From Acetobacter ascendens (lineage in GTDB: Bacteria; Pseudomonadota; Alphaproteobacteria; Acetobacterales; Acetobacteraceae): DNA of 64,000 nucleotides. This document shows, in pieces, positions 8,105 to 17,117 of the stretch. The notes under the pieces are model-generated. The model was not told where the DNA came from and searched no databases. It was given only the letters and a program-made list of their open reading frames with translations. A program made the position numbers and the translations under genes. Positions within the stretch are counted from its first letter, which is position 1. Every line of letters starts with the position of its first letter. Location: NCBI RefSeq assembly GCF_001766235.1, contig NZ_CP015164.1:2739501-2803500 (forward strand), read 5' to 3'.

Positions 8105-9316
8105 ATGACGCACATGGTAAATACAGTGGCGGATGGCCGGGTGGATAAAATGACCTCACAGGCTGAAAAAACTTCAGGATCTGGTGTTGTCTCTGCACCG
8201 CCACCCAAGCCTGTTGTGGGCCGAGGGCGAGATCATCGGATTGATGCCATGCGTGGTGTGGCGCTGCTGATGATGTTTATAGACCACATCCCTCAAAATC
8301 TGCTCAACCGTTTTACCATGCGCAATGTCGGGTTTGCCGATGCAGCGGAAGTATTTGTGCTGCTTGCGGGCTATGCATCGTGGTTGGCGTATGGGCGTGG
8401 CTTTAGAAAATATGGTGTGCCCACAATTCTCAAGCGGATTTTCCGCCGGTGTGTGCAGCTTTACATTGGCCAAACCATTATGGTGGCCGCTTATGTCTTC
8501 ACCGTGCGGGCATGGCGTCATTTTACCCCGGTTTCAGTCGATTATCTGGAGCCAGAACTGGCGCATGGCATGGGCTGGGTCTGGCGTGTAATGATGTTTG
8601 ATGCCTTGCCCAGCAACCTCAATATTTTGCCCCTGTATATTGTTCTGCTGGGTGGGTTTCCGCTTTTTTATGTGCTGATGCGCGTGCATCGTTCTCTTGC
8701 GCTCGTGCTGTCTGGCGCTGTGTGGCTGTTTGTCAATTTTGATCCGGAAATCAACTTTCCGAACTGGCTGGACCCAGACGGATGGTATTTTAATCCATTT
8801 GCATGGCAGTTTCTGTTTGCGCTGGGGCTGACGGCTTCTGCCGAAACCGAGCGGCGTGGGGGTGATCTGCCACAGAAGCAGTTACTGGTGATCGCCAGCA
8901 TTTTGTATCTGGTATTTTCTGCCATTCAGGCTTTTCCGTGGACATTATGGGGGCTGCCGGATTTCCGCCCGTTTGGGGATTCTATCGCGCCAGCCAAAAC
9001 ATGGCTTTCTCCGTTTCGTCTGCTGGATGTCGTGGCCATTTTTTATCTGGTTCAGTCTTCAGATAAAGCGCGGCAGTGGGCGGCAGAAAGCAAGCTGGGG
9101 CAAATTCTGGCACGGGTTGGCCGTCATTCTCTGGAAATTTTTGTGGTGGGCACGGTGCTGGATCTGTACGCGCGGCTCATTTTCAGCACGTTTGGTGATG
9201 GTTGGGGCTTGCAGGTGGCGGTCAACATTGTGGGGCTGGCTGTGTTGTTCTGGCTGGCGGCTTGGCTGGATGCGCGCCGCACACGCCAACGGGCGGCATT
9301 GGCTGCCAGTAAGTAA
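8105..9316 (+). CDS. opgC: OpgC-like membrane acyltransferase
   Basis: A polytopic inner membrane protein of up to 403 residues. It begins the conserved part at DHRIDAMRGVALLMMFIDHI, followed by ADAAEVFVLLAGYASWLAYG, and has about ten hydrophobic segments. This matches the OpgC family, which succinylates osmoregulated periplasmic glucans, related to acyltransferase 3 proteins. The start is uncertain: ATG 8105, 8114 and 8150 are all in frame and none has a strong SD. No glucan-synthesis genes (opgG, opgH) are in the window, so the natural glucan acceptor is not shown here. The broken SGNH hydrolase gene follows directly, a pairing common for glycan acyl-modification loci. Confidence 0.8.
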   Translation: MTHMVNTVADGRVDKMTSQAEKTSGSGVVSAPPPKPVVGRGRDHRIDAMRGVALLMMFIDHIPQNLLNRFTMRNVGFADAAEVFVLLAGYASWLAYGRGFRKYGVPTILKRIFRRCVQLYIGQTIMVAAYVFTVRAWRHFTPVSVDYLEPELAHGMGWVWRVMMFDALPSNLNILPLYIVLLGGFPLFYVLMRVHRSLALVLSGAVWLFVNFDPEINFPNWLDPDGWYFNPFAWQFLFALGLTASAETERRGGDLPQKQLLVIASILYLVFSAIQAFPWTLWGLPDFRPFGDSIAPAKTWLSPFRLLDVVAIFYLVQSSDKARQWAAESKLGQILARVGRHSLEIFVVGTVLDLYARLIFSTFGDGWGLQVAVNIVGLAVLFWLAAWLDARRTRQRAALAASK

Positions 9317-9349
9317 TGCAGTGCCAGCAATTATAATAAAGGAAACACC

Positions 9350-9903
9350 ATGTCCTTAACGAAGGTTTTCTCCCTATCGCATGTGGCCCAACTTTTGCAG
9401 CACAAAAAGCCAGTAAAAATTACGTGCTGCGGTACCTGCTAAGCTGGAGGTCATCAATCGCGGTATTGGTGGGCAAGGGGCTATGCAGATGCATGCCCGG
9501 CTGGCGCGGGTTCTGGCAGACAAGGCTGATCTTGTGATTTGGCAAGGCGGTGTAAATGATCCGCTGACAGGCGTAAAACTGTCAGACTTTGAGCGGCTCA
9601 CGCGGGATGATCTGCTGGTTCTACGTGAAAACGGAGCAGACGCTGGAGATGATGGATTTGTAGTGGTGCCGTTTGCTGGATGAATGCTCTGTGGCACCGG
9701 CTTTTCAGGCATCTGTGCATGCACTGGGGCAGGCGCTGGAGATGCCAGTATTCCCGCGTTTTGACCTGATGAAGCAGTGGAGCAGAACATACGGGTTAGG
9801 GCGGGAAGAACTTTCCCCTGATGGCATCCATATGGGTGATACTGGCTATCGCCTGTTAGGTGAGGCTGTGGCTAAGTGGGTTCTGGAACTGGCAGCGGGG
9901 TAA
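9350..9903 (+). pseudogene. Broken SGNH/GDSL hydrolase gene
   Basis: Three pieces of one hydrolase lie in different frames. ATG 9350, with a good SD (AAGGAA), opens KPVKITCCGTC and hits a stop at 9440-9442. The next piece, from about 9441, reads KLEVINRGIGGQ and later DLVIWQGGVNDPL and ends after 9680. The last piece (from about 9673) reads LSPDGIHMGDTGYRLLGEAV to the stop at 9901-9903. These correspond to the strand after the nucleophile block, the GxND block and the DxxH block of SGNH hydrolases. The Ser-containing GDSL block is missing and the middle is shortened, so at least two frameshifts or deletions occurred. It follows the opgC-like gene by 33 nt. Confidence 0.8.
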
Positions 9904-10035
9904 CCGCTTTAAATAGGGCTGATATGGGCCAAACCAAAAGCCACATGTGTAAAGCGGGCTGACCTTTCAGCATGTTCGTGCCATAAACTCACAATATACT
10001 TTCCTGCCGCTGTCTGACAGAAAGACTGTTTCTTC

Positions 10036-11559
10036 ATGCGTATATCTGCCCGTTTTGCCCGTGTTTTTTCTCTGTCTGGTCTTTTGCTTGCGGGTGCAAG
10101 TTTTGTGCATCCAGCACAGGCAGATCAGGCTGCCACGCCCGTAGTGGTTGCGCAGCGTGCGCCGGAAAGCTTTGCAGATCTGGCGGCAAAGCTTTTGCCT
10201 GCTGTGGTGAATGTTTCCACCACCCAGACAGTGCGGGCAGATTCGGACGATGATGATGAAGATGACCAACTGCCACAGATGCCCAATTTTCCGCAGGGTT
10301 CTCCGTTCGAGAAGTTCTTTCATGATTTCATGAACAGGCAGACCGAGCCAGATGCACCGCCACGGCGGATGCAGGCATTGGGTTCTGGCTTTATTATTGA
10401 TCCTACCGGCTACATCGTGACTAACAACCACGTTATCCGTAAGGCAGACCGCATTACGGTCACCTTGCAGGATAACACGGTGCTGACGGCCAAGGCTGTC
10501 GGGCATGATGATAGGACAGATCTGGCGCTGCTGAAGGTGGAAAGCAAAAAGCCTCTGCCTTTTGTGCAGTTTGGCAATAGTGACAGCCACCGGGTGGGAG
10601 ATTGGGTGCTGGCCATTGGCAACCCGTTTGGTTTGTCTGGCACCGTTACGGCAGGTATTATTTCCTCCCGCGAGCGCAATATTGACCAAGGCCCGTATGA
10701 TGATTTCATCCAGACCGATGCCCCCATCAACAAGGGTAATTCTGGTGGCCCTCTGTTTGATATGAGTGGGCAGGTTATTGGCGTCAATACAGCTATTTAT
10801 TCACCCTCCGGCGGGTCTGTCGGAATCGGGTTTGCCATTCCTTCCAACGAGGCCCGCAATGTGGTTGAGCAATTGCGTAAAACCGGGAAGGTGTCACGCG
10901 GGTGGCTGGGTGTAAGAATCCAGAATGTCACGCAGGATATCGCCGATGGTCTGGGGCTTACGCCTGCGCGTGGCGCTTTGGTGGCTGGGGTAGAAAAAAA
11001 TGGCCCGGCGGCCAAAGCGGGTTTGCAGACAGGGGATGTCATTCAGGCCCTGAACGCGCAGCCGATTGAAGGCAAAGCATTGCCACGCCTTTCTGCCCAA
11101 CTGCCGGTAGGAAGTGTGGCGCATCTTGGCGTATGGCGGCATGGCAAAACTTTGGATCTGCCGGTCACTATTGCAGCCTTGCCAGAACCTGCTGAGGATA
11201 TGCCTCAGAAACAGGCGGCTCCATCTAAAACCAAGGAAACCGTCAGTTTTGCAGATTTTGGGTTTTCTGTTGGTGTCATTGATACAGCCGCTCGGCAGAA
11301 ATATGGGCTGTCTGCAAATCAGAAAGGGGTTCTGGTTACAGCGGTGCAAGATGATGGCCTTGCCGCAGACCGGGGGTTGAAGCCCGGAGATGTGATTACC
11401 GAAGTGCAGCAGGCAGAAGTGAATACACCAGCAGATCTGAAAAAACGGATTGAAGCAGCCAAGAAGGACAAAAAGCGTTCAGTGCTGTTGCTTGTGCATG
11501 ATTCGGATGGTTTGCGCTGGATACCGTTTTCCTTAACGGGTGAAGATACGTCTCAATAA
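10036..11559 (+). CDS. degP: DegP/DegQ-type periplasmic serine protease
   Basis: A 507-residue Do-family HtrA protease and chaperone of the periplasm. The signal peptide (about residues 1-30) ends at HPAQA. The trypsin-like domain has the triad His132 (TNNHVI), Asp162 (RTDLALL) and Ser236 (GNSGGPLF). Two PDZ domains follow: GWLGVRIQ to about residue 385, and a second from about 410 (GFSVGVI). An acidic loop, DSDDDDEDDQ, sits in the LA-loop region. The stop codon directly abuts the ATG of the next gene (TAAATG), so the two are translationally coupled. Role: degradation of misfolded envelope proteins. Confidence 0.95.
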   Translation: MRISARFARVFSLSGLLLAGASFVHPAQADQAATPVVVAQRAPESFADLAAKLLPAVVNVSTTQTVRADSDDDDEDDQLPQMPNFPQGSPFEKFFHDFMNRQTEPDAPPRRMQALGSGFIIDPTGYIVTNNHVIRKADRITVTLQDNTVLTAKAVGHDDRTDLALLKVESKKPLPFVQFGNSDSHRVGDWVLAIGNPFGLSGTVTAGIISSRERNIDQGPYDDFIQTDAPINKGNSGGPLFDMSGQVIGVNTAIYSPSGGSVGIGFAIPSNEARNVVEQLRKTGKVSRGWLGVRIQNVTQDIADGLGLTPARGALVAGVEKNGPAAKAGLQTGDVIQALNAQPIEGKALPRLSAQLPVGSVAHLGVWRHGKTLDLPVTIAALPEPAEDMPQKQAAPSKTKETVSFADFGFSVGVIDTAARQKYGLSANQKGVLVTAVQDDGLAADRGLKPGDVITEVQQAEVNTPADLKKRIEAAKKDKKRSVLLLVHDSDGLRWIPFSLTGEDTSQ

Positions 11560-12588
11560 ATGGTTCCATTTTCTATTCAGGCGCCATGGCTCAACAATGC
11601 CGTGGCGCGGCAGACCGTAAGGTTGCTGAGTGCCGTTGGTCTTTCTGGTTTTATGGTGTGGCTGACCAATCTGCAGGAACCGGGTTGGGCCATTATTACA
11701 TCCGTAATTGTAACGCAAAACAGCATTACGGATACCATTTCCAAAGGGCGAGACCAGATTGTTGGCACGTTGATTGGCGCGGTTGCCAGTATTGTGCCCA
11801 TTACGCTGATGATGTTTTTGCGCTGGCCATTGTGGGAGGCCTTTGCAATCGCCTTTATTCCATTGGCCGTGTTGGTGAGCTGGAAGCCCGCAGCACGCAT
11901 GGGCGTGGTTACGCTCATGATTGCCACTTTGTTTCCCTCAGAAGGAGATCCGTACCTTCGGCCGATTGAACGTGTGCTGGCTATTCTGATTGGGGTAGGC
12001 GTTTCCACATTGGTGACATACGTTGTGCTGCATGAACAGGCACGGCGAGATGCTTTCCGCAACGCTGCGGAAACAGTGACGCAAATTGTGGCCATGCTGC
12101 AAAAAGCCCGTTCTGAAGAAACAGATTGGGTAACCATTCAGGACATGAATGATGAGTGCGCGGCCTCTTTGCGGAAGGTTCAGGCCGCGTTGGAAGAAGC
12201 ACGGCGCGAGCACTGGAAGCCGTTGGAGCAACGAGACCCCATGCTGGCGCAACTTCCTAAGGAAGTGCGGCAATTGCAGATAGATGCATTGGTGGTGGCT
12301 CGTGCCATGCTGCGTTTTCCACATTCAGGTGCCACTATTCCGCCAGAACAGGTGGCCACCATTAGCGCGGGCCTTCTGCGTGGGTTCCAGTGGGTTATTC
12401 AGCGCTGTAATGATGAAGCCACGGCCCGTTCAGGTGATGATAGCCGCGTGGCAGCAGAAGTTATTTCAGCCCTTCCGACAGAAGATGAAACGGCAGACCC
12501 CATTATACGTTTTGTTGTGGGAATCCTGCTGACGGATCTGAAACATATTATCAGTTTTCTGGGTGAGGATGATGCAGACAGGCCCTGA
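11560..12588 (+). CDS. FUSC-like / aromatic acid exporter-family membrane protein
   Basis: A 342-residue protein whose ATG directly follows the degP stop. The N-terminal half has about five to six transmembrane segments (residues 20-160; GWAIITSVIVTQNSITDTIS, RPIERVLAILIGVGVSTLVT). The C-terminal half is a cytosolic helical domain with possible coiled coil. The pattern GRDQIVGTLIGAV resembles the FUSC/ArAE exporter core. Only half-size compared with typical 650-residue FUSC pumps, but short versions exist. Substrate unknown. Coupling to degP suggests an envelope stress context; this is inference. Confidence 0.7.
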   Translation: MVPFSIQAPWLNNAVARQTVRLLSAVGLSGFMVWLTNLQEPGWAIITSVIVTQNSITDTISKGRDQIVGTLIGAVASIVPITLMMFLRWPLWEAFAIAFIPLAVLVSWKPAARMGVVTLMIATLFPSEGDPYLRPIERVLAILIGVGVSTLVTYVVLHEQARRDAFRNAAETVTQIVAMLQKARSEETDWVTIQDMNDECAASLRKVQAALEEARREHWKPLEQRDPMLAQLPKEVRQLQIDALVVARAMLRFPHSGATIPPEQVATISAGLLRGFQWVIQRCNDEATARSGDDSRVAAEVISALPTEDETADPIIRFVVGILLTDLKHIISFLGEDDADRP

Positions 12589-12702
12589 TTTTCAGGAAGG
12601 TAGGGCCGACATATCTGGAACACTGTAAATCTGTCTGGCTGCTGACGTGCTTGGGAACGTGACGCAGAGTCATGTAGCGGGCAGCGGAAAATGAGGCAAG
12701 AA

Positions 12703-13687
12703 ATGGCAAGTGATCTCAACACAGTTGTGCGTGTGCATCATACAGACCCACCTAATGTATTGTGCGTTGAAACTCTTCCTGTTCCTCAGCCCCAAAAAGG
12801 CGAAGTACTTCTACGGCAGGAAGCTATAGGTGTTAATTTTATAGATACCTATTTTCGGTCAGGCCTGTACCCGTTCCCAACTTTGCCAGCAATTCCCGGA
12901 AATGAGGGAGCAGGCGTGGTGGAAAAAGTGGGCGAAGGAGTGCAGCATCTTCGGCCCGGTATGCGGGTTGCTTACGCCGGAGCTTTGGGGGCCTATGCCC
13001 GTTATCGCACCATTGCAGCAGACAGGCTTGTGGTGCTGCCAGATACTATTCCGTTTGATATTGCGGCTGCTGTTACCTTACGGGGCCTTACGGCCCATAT
13101 GTTGCTGCGCCAAGTGTACCACGTTCGTGCAGGGCAGGATATTTTGGTTTACGCCCCGGCCGGAGGGGTCGGACAGCTTATCTGCCAATGGGCGCGGCGC
13201 TTGGGCGCGCGTGTCATAGGCGTGACATCTACAGAAGAAAAAGCCGCCATTGCCAAGGCTTGCGGTGCGACAGATGTTGTTATTGGCACATCAGATTTGC
13301 CCGCCCGGATAAAGGAGCTGACTGACGGGAGAATGGTGCCCGTTGTGTATGACAGCATTGGGCGTGATACCTTTGAAACCAGCCTGAACTGCCTCGCCCC
13401 ACGTGGGCTTATGGTCAGCTATGGTAATGCATCCGGGCCGGTTACAGGTATATCCGTAGGAACCTTAAGCGCACATGGAAGCTTGTATCTGACACGCCCT
13501 TCTCTGATGACATATATTGCAGATCGCAAGGAGCTGGAGGCCGGGGCGCAGGAACTGTTCGCAATGGTAGAGCAGGGGGGTGTTGAAGCCCAGAATTGGC
13601 CAACGCTTTCCGCTTGAAGAAGCCGAACAAGCGCATAGGGCGCTGGAATCGCGCAGCACAACAGGCAGTACGATTCTAACAGCCTAG
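12703..13687 (+). pseudogene. qor: Frameshifted quinone oxidoreductase (zinc-free MDR family)
   Basis: The frame from ATG 12703 (GAGG 6 nt upstream, preferred over ATG 12691) encodes an NADPH:quinone reductase-like protein. Visible are GVNFIDTYFRSGLYP, GNEGAGVVEKVGEGV and the Rossmann motif APAGGVGQLICQWA. At the run of six G (13575-13580) the frame goes wrong and stops at 13617 after unrelated residues. In the +1 frame the natural end continues as KPRIGQRFPLEEAEQAHRAL and SRSTTGSTILTA, stopping at 13685-13687. Five G instead of six would restore a normal full-length protein. This may be a real inactivating or phase-variable mutation, or a sequencing error. No terminator follows. Confidence 0.8.
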
Positions 13688-13814
13688 CTTTTTGCGCAGC
13701 TGTCATGAACATATGCCAACATGCGTTTCAATGGCATGACGTGCAGACGTGTATAGGGTAGGATAACGTATCTGCCTGATTGTAACGGGCGGAATAGATC
13801 AAGGATAACAGAAC

Positions 13815-13928
13815 ATGTCCAAGTGTGCGGTTAAGTGCCCGAAATCTCCGTGTGTGCGTGGCCTTCTGGTTGCCGGACTGATTGCAACAGTGGTGTATTT
13901 CCTGCGTAAGAAGAAGTCCTGCGCATAA
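13815..13928 (+). CDS. 37-residue cysteine-rich single-span membrane peptide
   Basis: A short reading frame with a good SD (AAGGA, 13801-13805). The product has three cysteines in the N-terminal part (KCAVKCPKSPC), one transmembrane segment (GLLVAGLIATVVYFL) and a basic end KKKSCA. It is followed by a strong terminator, which makes it look like a complete small transcription unit. I know no function; it could be a small regulator of a membrane complex. The gene is too short to be certain of, but SD, codon pattern and terminator all agree. Confidence 0.6.
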   Translation: MSKCAVKCPKSPCVRGLLVAGLIATVVYFLRKKKSCA

Positions 13929-13956
13929 AATTTGCTTCTTGCAGATTTCATGCAGC

Positions 13957-13995
13957 AAAGCCCGTCTGGTCCGCCAGACGGGCTTTCTGTTTTCT
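13957..13995 (+). terminator. Rho-independent terminator after the 37-residue gene
   Basis: aaagcccgtctgg (13957-13969), loop tccg, and ccagacgggcttt (13974-13986) form a perfect 13-bp stem followed by T-rich sequence. Confidence 0.85.
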
Positions 13996-14131
13996 GATCG
14001 CGCCGTTGTCAGACCCCATAACATGGCGTCATGGCTTGTGTTATGGTGAAACCATTGTATCACGGGCATTAAAATAACCCAGTGTCTGGCGCATGACTGC
14101 ATCAGACTGATGTTGGAAAGGATTAAGAGCG

Positions 14132-14857
14132 TTGCATCCTCTCGTTTCCCGTATGTCTTCTTTGGTCACAGGTTCTGTGGCCGTGTGCACGCTCGCTGTA
14201 GCTGGCTTGGCTTCTGCTCTTTCCGCAGCTCATGCTCAGGCTTCCGTGCTTCTGAAAAACCAGACCGCTACTGCTGTGGTTGAAACAGTGGACCGTGATG
14301 CGCGTGAAGTGCTGCTGCGTGAAGGCAATGGTCATCTGATTACCGTTGAATACGGTAGCGCTGTGCGTGATCTGCCGCATCTGCATGAAGGTGATCATCT
14401 CAAGATCCGGTTTGTAGAAACGCTGGGTGCACAGATGGCACCACCTGATAGCCCGCTGCCCGAATCTACCCTGACAACGGCCCGTGGTTATGCGCATGGT
14501 CATCCACGTGGCGTGATTGCAGCTTTCAACCGTGAACGTGGCACTATTAAGGCGATTGACCTGAACACTCACACGGCTTCCTTTGTAACGGACGATGGTG
14601 CGCTGCATGTTGCTGTTTTGCGTACACAAGCCATGCAGGATTTTCTGGCGACCCTGAAAATTGGTGACGTTGTGGATATTACGCGTGCGGAATCCATCTC
14701 CTACGTTCTCACCAATGAAAACGTGCCGCAGCCGCCAGCTAATGGGCAGCAGCTTGCTGTTCCGGCTGGTGATAGCGTAGCTGCCACTCCTGCCCCAGCA
14801 ACACAGGCAGCGCCTCCGGCAGCTCCGCTTGAAGCTCCGGCAGCAGCTGGTCAGTAA
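14132..14857 (+). CDS. Exported protein with two tandem beta-type repeats, unknown
   Basis: A 241-residue protein. TTG 14132 is chosen as start: AAGGA lies about 9 nt upstream and this start puts an arginine before the hydrophobic signal core (SLVTGSVAVCTLAVAGLASA, cleavage after AHA). ATG 14153 lacks an SD and gives an uncharged signal. The mature part has two related units, about residues 48-100 (AVVETVDRDAREVLL, then HEGDHLKIRFVETL) and 134-190 (GTIKAIDLNTHTASF, then KIGDVVDITRAESI). Each looks like a small beta-barrel. The end is a Pro/Ala-rich tail, possibly flexible. I do not recognise a named family. It has its own terminator. Confidence 0.6.
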   Translation: MHPLVSRMSSLVTGSVAVCTLAVAGLASALSAAHAQASVLLKNQTATAVVETVDRDAREVLLREGNGHLITVEYGSAVRDLPHLHEGDHLKIRFVETLGAQMAPPDSPLPESTLTTARGYAHGHPRGVIAAFNRERGTIKAIDLNTHTASFVTDDGALHVAVLRTQAMQDFLATLKIGDVVDITRAESISYVLTNENVPQPPANGQQLAVPAGDSVAATPAPATQAAPPAAPLEAPAAAGQ

Positions 14858-14920
14858 GGTTTCATCTGCTCGGGTATCATCTTGTTTGGGGCGATATCCG
14901 GCTTTGTTGAAATGAAATAA

Positions 14921-14956
14921 AAAAGCCCCGGTGGATATTTTTCCACCGGGGCTTTT
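14921..14956. terminator. Bidirectional Rho-independent terminator
   Basis: aaaagccccggtgga (14921-14935) and tccaccggggctttt (14942-14956) form a perfect 15-bp stem with a 6-nt loop. It separates the convergent two-repeat protein gene and ilvD. Confidence 0.9.
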
Positions 14957-14984
14957 TGTAACTTATGTGCTGAAGAACCACGTA

Positions 14985-16853
14985 TTAACGGGGTGTCCGC
15001 CGCGTAAGCTGGCTAACATCTCTTACTGCACCACGGGCAGCACTGGTGGTGAGGGCTGCATAGGCCTTCAGCGCGTTGGAAACTACGCGGTCACGCTTGG
15101 GCTGCCATGCCTGATCACCCAGATCATCCATACGTGCGCGGCGATCAGATAGTTCGCTTTCCGGCACAGCTACAGCCAGTTTGCGGTTGGGGATATCAAT
15201 TTCAATAATATCACCTTCCTCAACCAGACCGATCACGCCGCCTTCAGCAGCTTCGGGGGAGATATGGCCAATGGAAAGGCCAGAACTACCGCCTGAAAAA
15301 CGACCATCCGTAATCAAGGCGCATTTTTCAGCCAGCCCTTTGGATTTCAGATAGCTGGTGGGGTAGAGCATTTCCTGCATACCGGGGCCACCTTTGGGGC
15401 CTTCGTACCGGATCAGCACCACATCGCCCGGTTTGATCTTGTCACCCAGAATGGCGGAAACAGCGGCATCTTGGCTTTCAAAAATACGGGCCGGGCCAGA
15501 AAATGTTTCTAGGCCAGCGGCAACACCGGCTGTTTTAACAATGGCACCGTCTTCGGCCAGATTGCCGTACAGAACAGCCAAACCGCCATCCTGATTATAT
15601 GCGTGGGCCCCGTTACGGATGGCACCGTTTTCCGTATCCATATCGAGTTCACGATACTGGCTGGACTGAGAGAATGCTTCCGTAGTGCGCACACCGCCCG
15701 GAGAAGCGCGGAAGAAATCTCGCGCTGTGGTATTGTTTTCAGCACCCGGAGCACGAATATCCCAATTTTTCAGGGCTTCGGGCAGGTTGGCAGCGTGCAC
15801 CATAGGCACATCGCGGTGCAACAGGCCAAGCCGATCCAATTCACCCATAATGGCCGGAACACCGCCTGCCCGATGTACATCTTCCATATGCACATCCGGG
15901 CGGGAAGGGGACACCTTACACAGATGCGGCACCTTGCGGGAAAGGCGATCAATGTCCTTCATGGTAAAGGGTACATCGCCTTCATGCGCAGAGGCTAGAA
16001 GATGCAGTACTGTGTTGGTGGAACCACCCATCGCGATATCAACTGAGATCGCATTTTCAAATGCATCCATAGTGGCAATGCTGCGTGGCAGCACAGAGGC
16101 ATCTTCCTGCTCATAATAACGGCGTGCCATATCCACAATGCGATGCCCTGCTTCTACAAACAGGTCACGGCGTGCGGAATGTGTAGCCACAAGGCTGCCA
16201 TTGCCAGGCAGGGAAAGGCCCAGAGCTTCTGTCAGGCAGTTCATGGAATTGGCTGTGAACATGCCGGAGCAGGAGCCACAGGTAGGGCAAGCCGAACGTT
16301 CAATGGCAAGCGAATCGGCATCGCTTACATTCGGGTTGGCCGCAGAAACCATGGAAGTTACAAGGTCTGCCCGCTGTTCAATATCCGCCAGTGTTACGCG
16401 TCCGGCTTCCATCGGGCCGCCGGAAACAAAAATGGTGGGGATATTCAGCCGCATGGCGGCCATCAGCATGCCCGGCGTAATTTTATCGCAGTTGCTGATG
16501 CAAACCAGTGCATCAGCACAATGTGCGTTCACCATATATTCCACTGCATCGGCAATCAGCTCGCGCGAGGGCAGGCTGTACAACATGCCACCGTGGCCCA
16601 TGGCAATGCCATCATCCACCGCAATGGTGTTGAATTCACGGCCAATTCCGCCTGCTTCGGCAATGGATTGGCACACAAGTTGGCCCATATCCTTAAGATG
16701 CACATGGCCGGGCACAAACTGGGTAAAGGAGTTGGCAACCGCAATAATGGGTTTGCCAAAATCGGAGTCTTTCATCCCGGTGGCGCGCCACAGGCTGCGA
16801 GCGCCTGCCATGTTGCGCCCGTGTGTGGTGGTGCGGGATCTGTAACCGGCCAT
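14985..16853 (-). CDS. ilvD: Dihydroxy-acid dehydratase
   Basis: A 622-residue enzyme of valine, leucine and isoleucine synthesis that dehydrates 2,3-dihydroxy acids to 2-keto acids, also feeding pantothenate synthesis. The start is set at the ATG giving [20 protein letters not shown], which aligns with the E. coli start; an upstream in-frame ATG at 16901 is unlikely. Iron-sulfur cysteines appear in [12 protein letters not shown] and [12 protein letters not shown]. Length is close to the E. coli enzyme. It is a single-gene unit, divergent from pstC, with an 18-nt palindrome 48 nt upstream of the start. Confidence 0.96.
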   Translation of the reverse strand: MAGYRSRTTTHGRNMAGARSLWRATGMKDSDFGKPIIAVANSFTQFVPGHVHLKDMGQLVCQSIAEAGGIGREFNTIAVDDGIAMGHGGMLYSLPSRELIADAVEYMVNAHCADALVCISNCDKITPGMLMAAMRLNIPTIFVSGGPMEAGRVTLADIEQRADLVTSMVSAANPNVSDADSLAIERSACPTCGSCSGMFTANSMNCLTEALGLSLPGNGSLVATHSARRDLFVEAGHRIVDMARRYYEQEDASVLPRSIATMDAFENAISVDIAMGGSTNTVLHLLASAHEGDVPFTMKDIDRLSRKVPHLCKVSPSRPDVHMEDVHRAGGVPAIMGELDRLGLLHRDVPMVHAANLPEALKNWDIRAPGAENNTTARDFFRASPGGVRTTEAFSQSSQYRELDMDTENGAIRNGAHAYNQDGGLAVLYGNLAEDGAIVKTAGVAAGLETFSGPARIFESQDAAVSAILGDKIKPGDVVLIRYEGPKGGPGMQEMLYPTSYLKSKGLAEKCALITDGRFSGGSSGLSIGHISPEAAEGGVIGLVEEGDIIEIDIPNRKLAVAVPESELSDRRARMDDLGDQAWQPKRDRVVSNALKAYAALTTSAARGAVRDVSQLTRRTPR

Positions 16854-16900
16854 GGTGGGGTCTTCTCTCTGGTTTCTGTCTGCTGTGTGGTTCCGGAGCA

Positions 16901-16918
16901 ATCTGGCGTCCGCCAGAT
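16901..16918. promoter_or_regulatory. 18-nt palindrome upstream of ilvD
   Basis: atctggcg-tc-cgccagat is a perfect inverted repeat with a 2-nt centre, located between the divergent ilvD and pstC genes, 48 nt before the ilvD start. It may be an operator or a leader hairpin. No known binding-site family is claimed. Confidence 0.35.
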
Positions 16919-17000
16919 ATATGGGGGCTGCACATTAGACTACAAAGAAACTTCTGTCAGGCCGGGATTGCAGCCTGCGTGCGGATAGTGGTTTTTCCTG

Positions 17001-17017
17001 CTACAGTTTTGTGACAA
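17001..17017 (-). promoter_or_regulatory. Candidate PHO box, reverse orientation
   Basis: On the minus strand TTGTCA-caaaa-CTGTAG resembles the PhoB direct repeat CTGTCA-N5-CTGTCA, with one mismatch in the first unit and two in the second. It lies about 100 nt upstream of pstC but points away from it, which weakens the call. Confidence 0.3.
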
Positions 17018-17117
17018 ATCTGCTTTTCCCCAGCTTTCTTGCGGGGATTATGTTGCAGGAGACGGAGGCGTTCAGTATTCCTCCTCGCATCCGGCGGACG
17101 TTCGGAACGGAGAGCAG

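Noticed and set aside
9374-9790. Minus-strand frame of 138 codons
   Set aside because: It is opposite the recognisable SGNH blocks, is rich in Ser, Pro and Arg without pattern, and has no SD.
12691-13617. qor as an intact gene with a shorter C-terminus
   Set aside because: The next frame carries the exact conserved ending of the family, so a frameshift explains the data better than a natural truncation.
16143-16988. Plus-strand frame of 281 codons
   Set aside because: Antisense to ilvD. The opposite strand has unmistakable iron-sulfur motifs.
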